A stretch of DNA of 64,000 nucleotides from Thermococcus sp. (lineage in GTDB: Archaea; Methanobacteriota_B; Thermococci; Thermococcales; Thermococcaceae). Numbering within the stretch: position 1 is the stretch's first letter; each line of letters begins with the position of its first letter. This document shows positions 55,980 to 63,420 of the stretch, in pieces. The stretch covers positions 124,001 through 188,000 of the forward strand of contig NZ_JACDNS010000002.1 of the NCBI RefSeq assembly GCF_017656495.1, written 5' to 3'. The notes beneath the pieces are model-generated. The model was not told where the DNA came from and made no database searches. It was given only the letters and a program-made list of their open reading frames with translations. Both the position numbers and the translations under genes were made by a program.

Positions 55980-56084
55980 TTGGATTTTGCGCTTTTCATG
56001 GAGCGCTATGGATACAAAGGTGCATTTTTAGTTTTACTTGTGCTTTTGATAATTGTTTTTAGATTAGGAGAACAAGAAAGCTAA
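55980..56084 (+). CDS. 34-residue membrane microprotein, relative of the gene before it
   Basis: An open frame from TTG 55980 to TAA 56082-56084 coding for (M)DFALFMERYGYKG, one membrane helix (about 14-27) and the end RLGEQES. The first 12 residues after the start are identical to those of the 85-residue neighbour although codons differ, which argues for a real gene kept by selection. GGAG at the end of the previous gene may be the SD. It is too short for standard gene finding. Confidence 0.6.
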   Translation: MDFALFMERYGYKGAFLVLLVLLIIVFRLGEQES

Positions 56085-56210
56085 GTGAAAATATACCTTT
56101 GAAATTTAATTTGAATTCTCCTCTCTCTTTTGAATCTTTTTCGTTCTGCCTGCTATCTTTCCGAAATACGGATTTTTAACATGAAGCTCGATTAATTTTT
56201 GGTGGTGAGA

Positions 56211-58061
56211 ATGAGGAAACTTTTGATGGGTAATGAAGCTATTGCTTACGGGGCTCTGGAGAGTGGAATTTCTTTTGCAACGGGTTATCCTGGAACCCCA
56301 TCAACCGAGGTCATCGAAACGATAGCACGTCTTAATCCTGAGGTTTTTGCCGAATGGGCGCCAAATGAGAAAGTAGCTTTAGAAGAAGCAGCTGGCGTTT
56401 CTTATGCTGGGCTGAGGAGCCTTGTAACTATGAAATGTGTTGGCTTAAACGTTGCCGCTGATCCTCTCATGAGCTTGGCTTATTCTGGCGTTGAGGGTGG
56501 ATTGGTGATTCTTGTTGCAGATGACCCCGGACCTCATACCTCTCAAACAGAGCAAGACGATAGGTATTATGGAAAGCTCTCCCTTTTACCGGTCCTTGAG
56601 CCTTATGATCCCCAAGAAGCTCATGACTTAATCAAATATGCCTATGAGCTCAGTGAGAAATATAAAGTTCCTGTAATATTCAGAACTACGACTAGGGTAA
56701 ATCACACAACTGCTGATGTGGAAGTTGGTGAGTTTATTAAGCTTGAGAGGAAGCCAGAGTTCAAAAAGGATGTACAAAGGTATGTGAGAGCCTCAATGAA
56801 AGGCAACTTAGAAAGACATAAATGGCTGAACAAAACGCTTAAAGAAATTGAAAAAGAATTTGAAACTTTAAGGTTCAACTGGATTGAGGGCGAAGGGAAA
56901 ATTGGGATTATTGTCGAGGGAGCCCCATATAACTATGTAAAAGAAGTTGTTCCAAAGATTGGTGAAAGCTTTAAAATCTTAAAGCTCTCAACCCCGCATC
57001 CTCTTCCAAAGAAATTGGTAGTCGATTTTCTTAAGAGCGTTGACATGGCGATAGTTGTTGAGGATGGGGCACCTTTCTTAGAGGAAGAGGTTAAAATTGC
57101 AGCGTATGAGGAAGGGCTTAGCGTTCCAATATATGGGAAGAAAACCGGTCATTTGCCTCTTGAAGGAGAGTTAACGCCGAGCTTGGTCAGAAACGCCCTT
57201 TTGGGACTTCTTGGAAAGGAAGCCCAAAGCTACGAGAAGCCTAAGGAAGTGGAGGAAGCAGAAAAACTAGCACCCTCAAGACCTCCAACCATGTGTCCAG
57301 GCTGCCCTCACCGCGGCTCTTATAGAGCCCTGCTCGATGCTCTTAGAGAACTCAAATTCAAAAAAGATGAGCTTCCAATTCATGGAGATATAGGGTGTTA
57401 TGCCCTCTCATTGCTACCTCCTCTCGAGGCTATTTGGACGGAATACGTCATGGGAGCAAGCATAAGCTTAGCAAACGGTCAGAGCATAGCTTTTGGCAAG
57501 AAAATTGTTGCTACAATTGGAGACTCGACATTCTTCCACAACGGAATACAGCCCCTGGTGGATGCTGTTTACAAGAATCTTGATGTTCTTGTGATGATTC
57601 TTGACAACAGAACAACGGCAATGACTGGACATCAGCCTCACCCCGGAACTGGTGGAAGTGAAACGGGGAGAAAATTCAATGAGATTGACATTGAGGCATT
57701 AGTCAAAGCTTTAGGAGTCAAATACGTCAAAACAGTTGATCCGTATGATTTGAAGGCAACGAGAGAAGCAATAAAAGAGGCGATGCAGGTTAAGGGGCCA
57801 GCAGTTATCATAGCTAAGAGGGAGTGCATAATTCCAGTGATAAGAAGAGGTGAGATAGGAGAACTGCCGACAGTAATTGGGGACAAATGTGTTGGCTGTA
57901 AGGCGTGCATTCTTCTGACAGGTTGTCCTGCACTGGTTTATGATCCAGAGATTAACAAAGTCAGAATTGACCCGCTGATATGTACAGGTTGTGGAATCTG
58001 CAACCAGCTTTGTCCGTTTGATGCAATTAAGTTTCCAAGTGAAATAGGGAAGAAAGAGTGA
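56211..58061 (+). CDS. iorA: Indolepyruvate:ferredoxin oxidoreductase alpha subunit
   Basis: Oxidises aryl pyruvates from aromatic amino acids to aryl-acetyl-CoA with ferredoxin. 616 residues: pyrimidine/PP core starting MRKLLMGNEAIAYGALESG, thiamine-PP part with MCPGCPHRGSY (near residue 362), GDIGCYAL and GDSTFFHNG, then a C-terminal ferredoxin domain with two clusters (CVGCKACILLTGCP and CTGCGICNQLCP). ATG 56211 follows GGTGGTGAGA. The usual partner iorB, normally next to iorA, is not adjacent on either side. Confidence 0.92.
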   Translation: MRKLLMGNEAIAYGALESGISFATGYPGTPSTEVIETIARLNPEVFAEWAPNEKVALEEAAGVSYAGLRSLVTMKCVGLNVAADPLMSLAYSGVEGGLVILVADDPGPHTSQTEQDDRYYGKLSLLPVLEPYDPQEAHDLIKYAYELSEKYKVPVIFRTTTRVNHTTADVEVGEFIKLERKPEFKKDVQRYVRASMKGNLERHKWLNKTLKEIEKEFETLRFNWIEGEGKIGIIVEGAPYNYVKEVVPKIGESFKILKLSTPHPLPKKLVVDFLKSVDMAIVVEDGAPFLEEEVKIAAYEEGLSVPIYGKKTGHLPLEGELTPSLVRNALLGLLGKEAQSYEKPKEVEEAEKLAPSRPPTMCPGCPHRGSYRALLDALRELKFKKDELPIHGDIGCYALSLLPPLEAIWTEYVMGASISLANGQSIAFGKKIVATIGDSTFFHNGIQPLVDAVYKNLDVLVMILDNRTTAMTGHQPHPGTGGSETGRKFNEIDIEALVKALGVKYVKTVDPYDLKATREAIKEAMQVKGPAVIIAKRECIIPVIRRGEIGELPTVIGDKCVGCKACILLTGCPALVYDPEINKVRIDPLICTGCGICNQLCPFDAIKFPSEIGKKE

Positions 58062-58069
58062 GTTTCCTT

Positions 58070-58753
58070 TTATTCTTTCCATACCTCTAGAACCATGAAA
58101 GTCCTAGCTACTGGATTGGGATAAAGCTCCCAGCCAATTCCTTCATTATTCGACTCTATTTCTCCATACAATCCACCTTCTCTGGGATCTAAGCTTTCAC
58201 CGTAAATTCTGCTTTCATGAATTTCAACTCTCATGTACCTTGGCAAACCAATTCTTATGCTCCCTTCTTTTCTCGCATATTCTATCGCCCATTTTGCTGA
58301 ATAAATTCCAGCGTAAATTTCTGCAATCCTAACAGCTACGCTGTCCTTTCCAATTGCCAAAATCTCTATCCCAGTGTCTTCCCAAAAGCGCTTTGCTAAA
58401 GGCTGTAAATCTTTGCTCAGCTCATGCCATATTGCTTTGCCCCTATCTGAGATTCTTAATGCATCTATTGTTGGATCATCAAGTTTTCTGAGTTCTATTC
58501 CACCTAAGCTTGAATCTAGGTGAATTACATCTGGTTTAACTTTCTTAGCGAGCTTTATGGCTAGAAACACTTCATCTTTAATTGCCTCTCTCCCACTTAA
58601 ATCGTAGTTAAATGGATCAGCGTATTTCACTATGCTCATTGTTGCTGTTTTGTAGGGTTTTTCAACAAGCACAGCGGCAGTTGCTATCAGTCCTGTTGGG
58701 TCGTAGTTCTCATCCAGCACAGCTCCTCCAGTGTCAGCTGAAACTATCCTCAT
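58070..58753 (-). CDS. DUF4152-like protein
   Basis: 227-residue cytoplasmic protein, likely of the Thermococcales DUF4152 family. It starts MRIVSADTGGAVLDE with an acidic residue at the end of the first strand, and has VIHLDSSLGGIELRKL; both look RNase H-like, with Asp residues that could bind metal, but this is inference. GAGGTGA precedes the ATG at 58753. It is convergent with iorA, 8 bases between stops. Function unknown. Confidence 0.6.
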   Translation of the reverse strand: MRIVSADTGGAVLDENYDPTGLIATAAVLVEKPYKTATMSIVKYADPFNYDLSGREAIKDEVFLAIKLAKKVKPDVIHLDSSLGGIELRKLDDPTIDALRISDRGKAIWHELSKDLQPLAKRFWEDTGIEILAIGKDSVAVRIAEIYAGIYSAKWAIEYARKEGSIRIGLPRYMRVEIHESRIYGESLDPREGGLYGEIESNNEGIGWELYPNPVARTFMVLEVWKE

Positions 58754-58824
58754 GCTTTCACCTCGTTAATTTCTCATTACCTAAAAGGATTAGGGGGGTA
58801 GTATATTTAAGGGAAGTGATTTGT

Positions 58825-59220
58825 ATGGAGAAGAGTAGTGAAATCTTGAGTCTCTATTTGGATATGCTCTCGGGTGGTCTTTATCTTGGTAGTGTAAAAG
58901 GTAGTATTTCCGTGGTTGTGGAGGATAAAGAAGTCCCAGTGATTTCTCCGACTCCTCAACCCATGTTGGATATATTTTGTAATGAAGATAGCTTAATTTT
59001 CTTTGGATTTTGGAAACATGGAAAAGAAGCAGAATATGGGTATGTAAAGATTCCTCTTAAGCGTATAGAGGTTATAGAGGAAGCTAATGAAGAACTTATA
59101 CTCTATGTATTTTCTGAAAAAAGAACCCAAGATAGTATAGGATTTGTTAGAATTGATCTATACCCTGAACCTGTGGTTAAAGAAAAAATTCTCGAGGTGA
59201 TTGAATTTGAGAGAACTTAA
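58825..59220 (+). CDS. Unknown protein A of a paralogous pair
   Basis: Not recognised. 131 residues, soluble, predicted beta-rich with a helical end. The core (residues about 10-85) aligns with the protein encoded at 59434: LYLDMLSGGLYLGSVKG against VYIDNLCGSLHIGTTRG, and MLDIFCNEDSLIFFGFW against LIDIFYKSHSLEFMSFW. ATG 58825 is chosen because GTATATTTAAGGG (58799-58811) lies just upstream and GTGAT is a weak SD. An open frame continues upstream on this strand but is antisense to the DUF4152-like gene. Confidence 0.6.
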   Translation: MEKSSEILSLYLDMLSGGLYLGSVKGSISVVVEDKEVPVISPTPQPMLDIFCNEDSLIFFGFWKHGKEAEYGYVKIPLKRIEVIEEANEELILYVFSEKRTQDSIGFVRIDLYPEPVVKEKILEVIEFERT

Positions 59221-59257
59221 GAGAGTTGGGAAATATCTTACAGTAATAGGTAATTGC

Positions 59258-59284
59258 AAGGTTTGGGAAATTTTCTCAAACCTT
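59258..59284 (+). terminator. Hairpin plus T-rich tract
   Basis: A 27-base inverted repeat, 13 bp per arm with one G-T wobble and a single central base (arms AAGGTTTGGGAAA and TTTCTCAAACCTT), is followed by TAAGTTTTTA. It lies 38 bases after the stop of protein A and resembles an intrinsic terminator, though archaea mostly need only the T tract; it could instead be a protein-binding site. Confidence 0.45.
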
Positions 59285-59317
59285 AAGTTTTTATAGAGAG
59301 GGGAGGGTATATACAGG

Positions 59318-59428
59318 ATGGAAGGTTTCCAAATAAGTGAAGGTTACACTCACTTTTGTCCGTATTATACAATCAGTTCGTATTATAGAAATAAATTCTG
59401 GTGGACTATGCAGTATATAAGGTGGTGA
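59318..59428 (+). CDS. Possible 36-residue leader ORF
   Basis: ATG 59318 to TGA 59426-59428, starting MEGFQISEGY and rich in aromatic residues (Tyr, Phe, Trp). GGGGAGGG is upstream, and the TGA lies within the SD of the next gene (GGTGGTGAT), so translation could be coupled. TATA-like TTTTTATAG at 59288 would place a start near the ATG. No homologue known; may be chance. Confidence 0.3.
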   Translation: MEGFQISEGYTHFCPYYTISSYYRNKFWWTMQYIRW

Positions 59429-59433
59429 TTAGC

Positions 59434-59895
59434 GTGGATAAGCTATATTCCAATGTAGAAAAGACCCTAGGAGTATATATCGACAACCTATGTGGGTCAC
59501 TTCATATAGGGACTACAAGAGGAACAATGTTTTTGGTTCACAAAGACAAGAAGTATCCGATCATATCTTCCAAGACAGTTCTCCCGCTCATTGACATATT
59601 TTATAAATCACATTCTCTGGAATTCATGTCGTTCTGGAGAGAAAATGGAAAGAACATGTATGGATATGCAAAGTTTGCAGTATCGAGAATCAAAGTTTTG
59701 GAGGAAAAAGGAGACTATCTAGTCCTTGCAGTGGAACCCCATGGCTATATGATAAGGGCCAATGTATACGTGATAATAATCCTGTGGACAGTTCCGGGTT
59801 TCAAGAAAACTCTATTTAGACTGCTTGAGGAAGAAAAAGATTGGGAAAGCGAAGATAACTGTGGTATCATAGATTCTTCGTATCTGCTTCCCTAG
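59434..59895 (+). CDS. Unknown protein B of a paralogous pair
   Basis: Not recognised. 153 residues from GTG 59434 (SD GGTGGTGAT); an upstream in-frame GTG at 59401 would add 11 residues. It shares the core fold with protein A at 58825, and both keep F-W and YGY-K near residues 65-85. Protein B is longer at the C-terminus and has a hydrophobic stretch (VYVIIILWTVPG, about 113-124). The end overlaps the next, convergent gene by 4 bases. Confidence 0.6.
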   Translation: MDKLYSNVEKTLGVYIDNLCGSLHIGTTRGTMFLVHKDKKYPIISSKTVLPLIDIFYKSHSLEFMSFWRENGKNMYGYAKFAVSRIKVLEEKGDYLVLAVEPHGYMIRANVYVIIILWTVPGFKKTLFRLLEEEKDWESEDNCGIIDSSYLLP

Positions 59896-60215
59896 ACCCT
59901 AATATTTTCTTTGTAAATCTTTATGAGATCTTTTTTAATACTTTTTACAATGGATTCATCAACACTTGTTATTCTGGTTTCATATGGAATGTATTTTCCC
60001 ATTACGTCATATATATCAGGGTATCTTATTTTAATCATTCCTAAAGCACCACCAGGTGGTAACAACATTCCTAAATCTCTATATATTAGGTAAACGCTTA
60101 TGCTGTACATTGCCTCAAGATAAGACCTAAATGCGAGCCTGTAGTTCCCTTCTTTAAAGTACTCATCACCGGATTCAATGTACTCATTAATTTTCCTGAG
60201 CATTTCTTCTTCCAT
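59892..60215 (-). CDS. Hypothetical 107-residue protein
   Basis: Not recognised. Helical protein; the first 60 residues (YIESGDEYFKEGNYRLAFRSYLEAMYSISVYLIYRDLG) look like one TPR/HEPN-like helical pair. No catalytic motif is seen. The start follows a GGGATAG sequence. Convergent with protein B of the paralogous pair. Function unknown. Confidence 0.55.
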   Translation of the reverse strand: MEEEMLRKINEYIESGDEYFKEGNYRLAFRSYLEAMYSISVYLIYRDLGMLLPPGGALGMIKIRYPDIYDVMGKYIPYETRITSVDESIVKSIKKDLIKIYKENIRV

Positions 60216-60321
60216 TAACTATCCCTCACTTAATTGATATACACCTAGAGATATAATTGTTATCTTAGACGAGCCAAAAGTTAAAAGCTCCAAAACAATA
60301 ATAGTTGTATTGGTGGGCTTT

Positions 60322-61305
60322 ATGAAGGTAGAATTTCTAGTTTGGGGAGGTATTGTTATAACAATTCTTTATCTAGCGTGGAACACAGTTTCACAATTGT
60401 TGTCTCCAATTTTCTTTGCTGCAATTCTCACATATGCCGTTTATCCTATCCACAAACGTCTTTCGAATAAACTCAATGCTAAAAAATCGGCCCTAGTATT
60501 GACTACCCTCCTAATACTTATTGCAACAGGTATAACGGTTGAGCTGATTTTAATATTTAAAACCGTTTTAATGTCATTCTACGAGGATGTTATCGCTTTT
60601 ATGTCTTGGAGCCAAACTCTGACTCTCCCCTTTGGACTAACAGATGTAATCCAAAAATTCTATGCACAGTTTACTCCTAAGTTTTCCGAGTACATACTAT
60701 CATATACCTTCTCAATTCCAAAATACCTTCTCCAACTTGTTATCTTCGTTGTCATGTTCTATTATCTTCTTGTGAATTCTGAAGCAATTAAGAAGCAGAT
60801 TTTCCTACTTTTACCTCGGGAAAACAAAGAATTGGCAGAAAAATTATTGAAAAGAGCAGATTTAACCCTTCAGGCTTTAATTAGAGCTTGGCTTCTCCTC
60901 AACATAGCCAAGGGAATTTTAATGACAATTGGATTCATTATATTCAGGGTCTCAGACTTCCCAACAGCAATAATTGCAGGATTTTTAACCATACTTTTTA
61001 GCTTTGTTCCACTTTTTGAAGGCTGGATGATATGGCTAGCTGGTGCTGTATATCTCCTTAAGGGTGGAAATATACTAACGGCAGTTCTCTTGGCAGTTTA
61101 TGGCTTCATATTTGTATCTCCAGTTCCAGATTTCACAATAAGACCAAAACTCGTTGCAAAAGGAGCACAGCTCGATGAAGTCATGGTTCTCTTGGGTATG
61201 ATTGGTGGTGCATGGAGCTTTGGAGTTAAAGGCTTGATAATAGGCCCAATAGTGTTAAACTTGGTAGTGGCACTATTAAAAGAATGGAGAAAAGTTACAA
61301 AGTGA
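60322..61305 (+). CDS. AI-2E/PerM family transporter
   Basis: 327-residue membrane protein with about eight helices, of the AI-2 exporter-like (PF01594) family; the long middle loop and the C-terminal GGAWSFGVKGLIIGPIVLNL are characteristic. Family members include Na+/H+ antiporters and exporters, so the substrate is not clear. ATG 60322 follows GGTGGGC; AAGTTAAAAGC near 60278-60290 is a possible TATA box. Overlaps the convergent nicotinamidase gene by 11 bases. Confidence 0.8.
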   Translation: MKVEFLVWGGIVITILYLAWNTVSQLLSPIFFAAILTYAVYPIHKRLSNKLNAKKSALVLTTLLILIATGITVELILIFKTVLMSFYEDVIAFMSWSQTLTLPFGLTDVIQKFYAQFTPKFSEYILSYTFSIPKYLLQLVIFVVMFYYLLVNSEAIKKQIFLLLPRENKELAEKLLKRADLTLQALIRAWLLLNIAKGILMTIGFIIFRVSDFPTAIIAGFLTILFSFVPLFEGWMIWLAGAVYLLKGGNILTAVLLAVYGFIFVSPVPDFTIRPKLVAKGAQLDEVMVLLGMIGGAWSFGVKGLIIGPIVLNLVVALLKEWRKVTK

Positions 61306-61831
61306 TTATTTTTGCTCCCTTTTCCTCCAGTTCTTTGAGGGCTTTCTTCTCATCTTCTGGGTTGATTCCCTTAATGGCATCCTTTAGAATATACACTTCA
61401 AATCCATGCTTTAGGGCATCTAATGCGGTTGCTTTAACGCAATATTCTGTCGCAACTCCACAGATGTAGACTTTCTTAATGCCTTTCTCCTTTAAAATTT
61501 CTGCCAAATTTGTTCCATCAAAACCTGAATATGCTTCTTTATCGGGCTTGTCAGCTTTTGAAATTATTATTGTATTTTCTGGGAGCTTCACTACGAATTC
61601 AGCCCCTTCTGTATTCTGAACACAGTGCTTTGGCCAAGGTCCACCCTGCTCCTTAAAGCTTATGTGATTTGGAGGATGCCAGTCCCTTGTAGCAACAATC
61701 AACGCACCTTTTTCTTTGAATTTTTTGATATATTCCTCAACTTTTGGTATTATCTTCTCCCCATCTGGAACTGGCAGAGCTCCATTGGGCATGAAGTCCT
61801 TTTGCATGTCCACAATTATCAAGGCCTCCAC
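61295..61831 (-). CDS. pncA: Nicotinamidase
   Basis: Converts nicotinamide to nicotinate for NAD salvage. 178 residues of the isochorismatase-like fold with the catalytic triad D8 (VDMQKDF), K92 and C131 (GVATEYCVKAT), and metal ligands D50, H52 and H69. This matches the Pyrococcus enzyme in length and motifs. It starts three bases after the stop of the DUF2240 gene, so these are co-transcribed. Confidence 0.92.
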   Translation of the reverse strand: MEALIIVDMQKDFMPNGALPVPDGEKIIPKVEEYIKKFKEKGALIVATRDWHPPNHISFKEQGGPWPKHCVQNTEGAEFVVKLPENTIIISKADKPDKEAYSGFDGTNLAEILKEKGIKKVYICGVATEYCVKATALDALKHGFEVYILKDAIKGINPEDEKKALKELEEKGAKIITL

Positions 61832-61834
61832 TTC

Positions 61835-62233
61835 TCACACCTCCAGTTTGTCCTTAAATTTGGACATGTCAATTCCTTTGTCAATTCCATAAAGGTAAGC
61901 TACAATTTTTTTATCTAGGGGCCCATATCTTTCCGAGAATTTCTTTATGTCCTCAAGGACCTCAAATTCACTCCAACCTAATTTTCGCGCAATATATGCC
62001 ACCATTTTTGCAAACAAATCTTCTTCTCTCTCCTCTTTTTCAAGAATTTCTTCGTTAATTATGAGTTTTCCGTTTTTTTCTTCAATAATGCCTTTTTTAA
62101 GGGCATTTTCTATGAGTTCTTTGGCTTCTTTAACACTCATTAATCTAAGCTTAACAACCAGAATTCCAATTAGCTCTTGCTTTGTGAACTCATTTGAGCC
62201 CTTATATAACATGGCATTTTTCAGCTCTTTCAC
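61835..62233 (-). CDS. DUF2240 family protein
   Basis: 132-residue archaeal protein recognised as DUF2240 by its N-terminal winged-helix-like part (ELIGILVVKLRLMSVKEAKELIENALKKG) and the C-terminal helices with LGWSEFEVLEDIKKFSERYG. Function unknown; a nucleic-acid-binding role is possible but unproven. First gene of a unit with pncA. Confidence 0.75.
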   Translation of the reverse strand: MKELKNAMLYKGSNEFTKQELIGILVVKLRLMSVKEAKELIENALKKGIIEEKNGKLIINEEILEKEEREEDLFAKMVAYIARKLGWSEFEVLEDIKKFSERYGPLDKKIVAYLYGIDKGIDMSKFKDKLEV

Positions 62234-62278
62234 TCAGTTCACCAAATAAAATTAGGTAAAAGAAATAGAAAAGCTTTA

Positions 62279-62914
62279 CTAAGCCCCAGGCCCTCCTCCA
62301 GCTTGCCAGAAGAACATCTCAAATGGGAAGTCGAATATTGCAGATAGCCTTCCTCCTGGAGATTGCGGGAAGAGTATGTATGCTGTTCTTAGCGATTTCA
62401 CACGTTTTCCTTCCACTTCGTAGATATAGAGCTTTACTACGGGAATAAGCGGGTATCCTTGGAGGATCACAACTTGATCAATCCTTTTTATTATCAGTCC
62501 TTCTCTAACACTGTCTTGGAGCTTGTAGCCTTTGAGCAATCCATAGTGGGGCATTCCGAGTTTCTGGATACCCTCAATATCAAATCTGTATCTTTCGTTG
62601 TTCTTCATATCCTCAAGAAGTGAAGAGGCTGTAAAATGGGTCCCAGTAAATTCAAATGAATACGTTGACAGGTAATAATCCGTAAGCTTGAAAGTAGAAA
62701 ATGACCACAGTAAGAGGCCAGTTATTAGCCAAGGGGCCCATTTCTTCAGGAATACTTTTTTTCCATGGGGGATACCCTCAAACTTGAGATTCTTTACTAA
62801 TGTCTCTCTATTGATATAGGCTCCAAGGACTATTATTGCCCATGAGAAAATGAAGTAGCAGAGCATCATGAAAATATAGGCTCCATACTCAGGAGCATGT
62901 TGGTAATATGCCAT
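62279..62914 (-). CDS. Membrane protein of unknown function
   Basis: Not recognised. 211 residues with two helices (about 11-33 and 60-77), then an external or cytoplasmic beta-rich domain of about 130 residues, ending in the unusual glycine-rich GGGPGA. It lies alone between the DUF2240 and thioesterase genes. CTTTAAATATTC (minus, about 62960-62949) is a likely TATA box. Confidence 0.6.
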   Translation of the reverse strand: MAYYQHAPEYGAYIFMMLCYFIFSWAIIVLGAYINRETLVKNLKFEGIPHGKKVFLKKWAPWLITGLLLWSFSTFKLTDYYLSTYSFEFTGTHFTASSLLEDMKNNERYRFDIEGIQKLGMPHYGLLKGYKLQDSVREGLIIKRIDQVVILQGYPLIPVVKLYIYEVEGKRVKSLRTAYILFPQSPGGRLSAIFDFPFEMFFWQAGGGPGA

Positions 62915-63018
62915 TTTCCAACCACCTGTAATAATGATGCTAATATTGAATATTTAAAGTTTTTCATGCTTGTAAAAGTTTATATTCTCATGCATCCTAT
63001 GTTACATTGGTGATCATA

Positions 63019-63408
63019 ATGCAAAGAACTCACAATTTAACATCCAAACGATTGGTAGGGAAGCCAGTAAAGATTGCAGAGGGATATGCAGAAGTTAAGT
63101 TAAAGACCATTGATGAAATGAAAGTTGACGAATATGGCCTGGTTCATGGTGGGTTTACCTTTGGATTAGCAGACTACGCTGCAATGCTTGCTGTAAATGA
63201 GCCAACAGTTGTTTTGGGAAAAGCTGAAGTAAAGTTCACAAAGCCTGTAAAAGTTGGAGATGAGCTTTTAGCTAAAGCAAAAGTTGTGGAAGATTTAGGC
63301 AGAAAGAAAGTGGTGGAAGTTCAAGTTTGTAATCAAAAGAATGAAAAAGTCTTAGAGGGAGTTTTCTACTGTTATGTACTGGAAAAGCATGTGCTGGAGG
63401 GGGAGTAA
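63019..63408 (+). CDS. Hotdog-fold thioesterase (PaaI/FlK-like)
   Basis: 129-residue hotdog protein. The segment EYGLVHGGFTFGLADYAAMLAVNEP (residues about 36-60) is the typical hotdog helix with HGG, as in acyl-CoA thioesterases; the second half forms the sheet. ATG 63019 has GGTGATC four bases upstream. TTTATATTC near 62972-62980 is a probable TATA box. The exact acyl substrate is unknown. Confidence 0.82.
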   Translation: MQRTHNLTSKRLVGKPVKIAEGYAEVKLKTIDEMKVDEYGLVHGGFTFGLADYAAMLAVNEPTVVLGKAEVKFTKPVKVGDELLAKAKVVEDLGRKKVVEVQVCNQKNEKVLEGVFYCYVLEKHVLEGE

Positions 63409-63420
63409 AATCCCAACTTC

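Noticed and set aside
58612-58824. Upstream extension of protein A
   Set aside because: This part is antisense to the DUF4152-like gene and Cys/Leu/Gln rich; the promoter element and the alignment with the paralogue both start near 58825.
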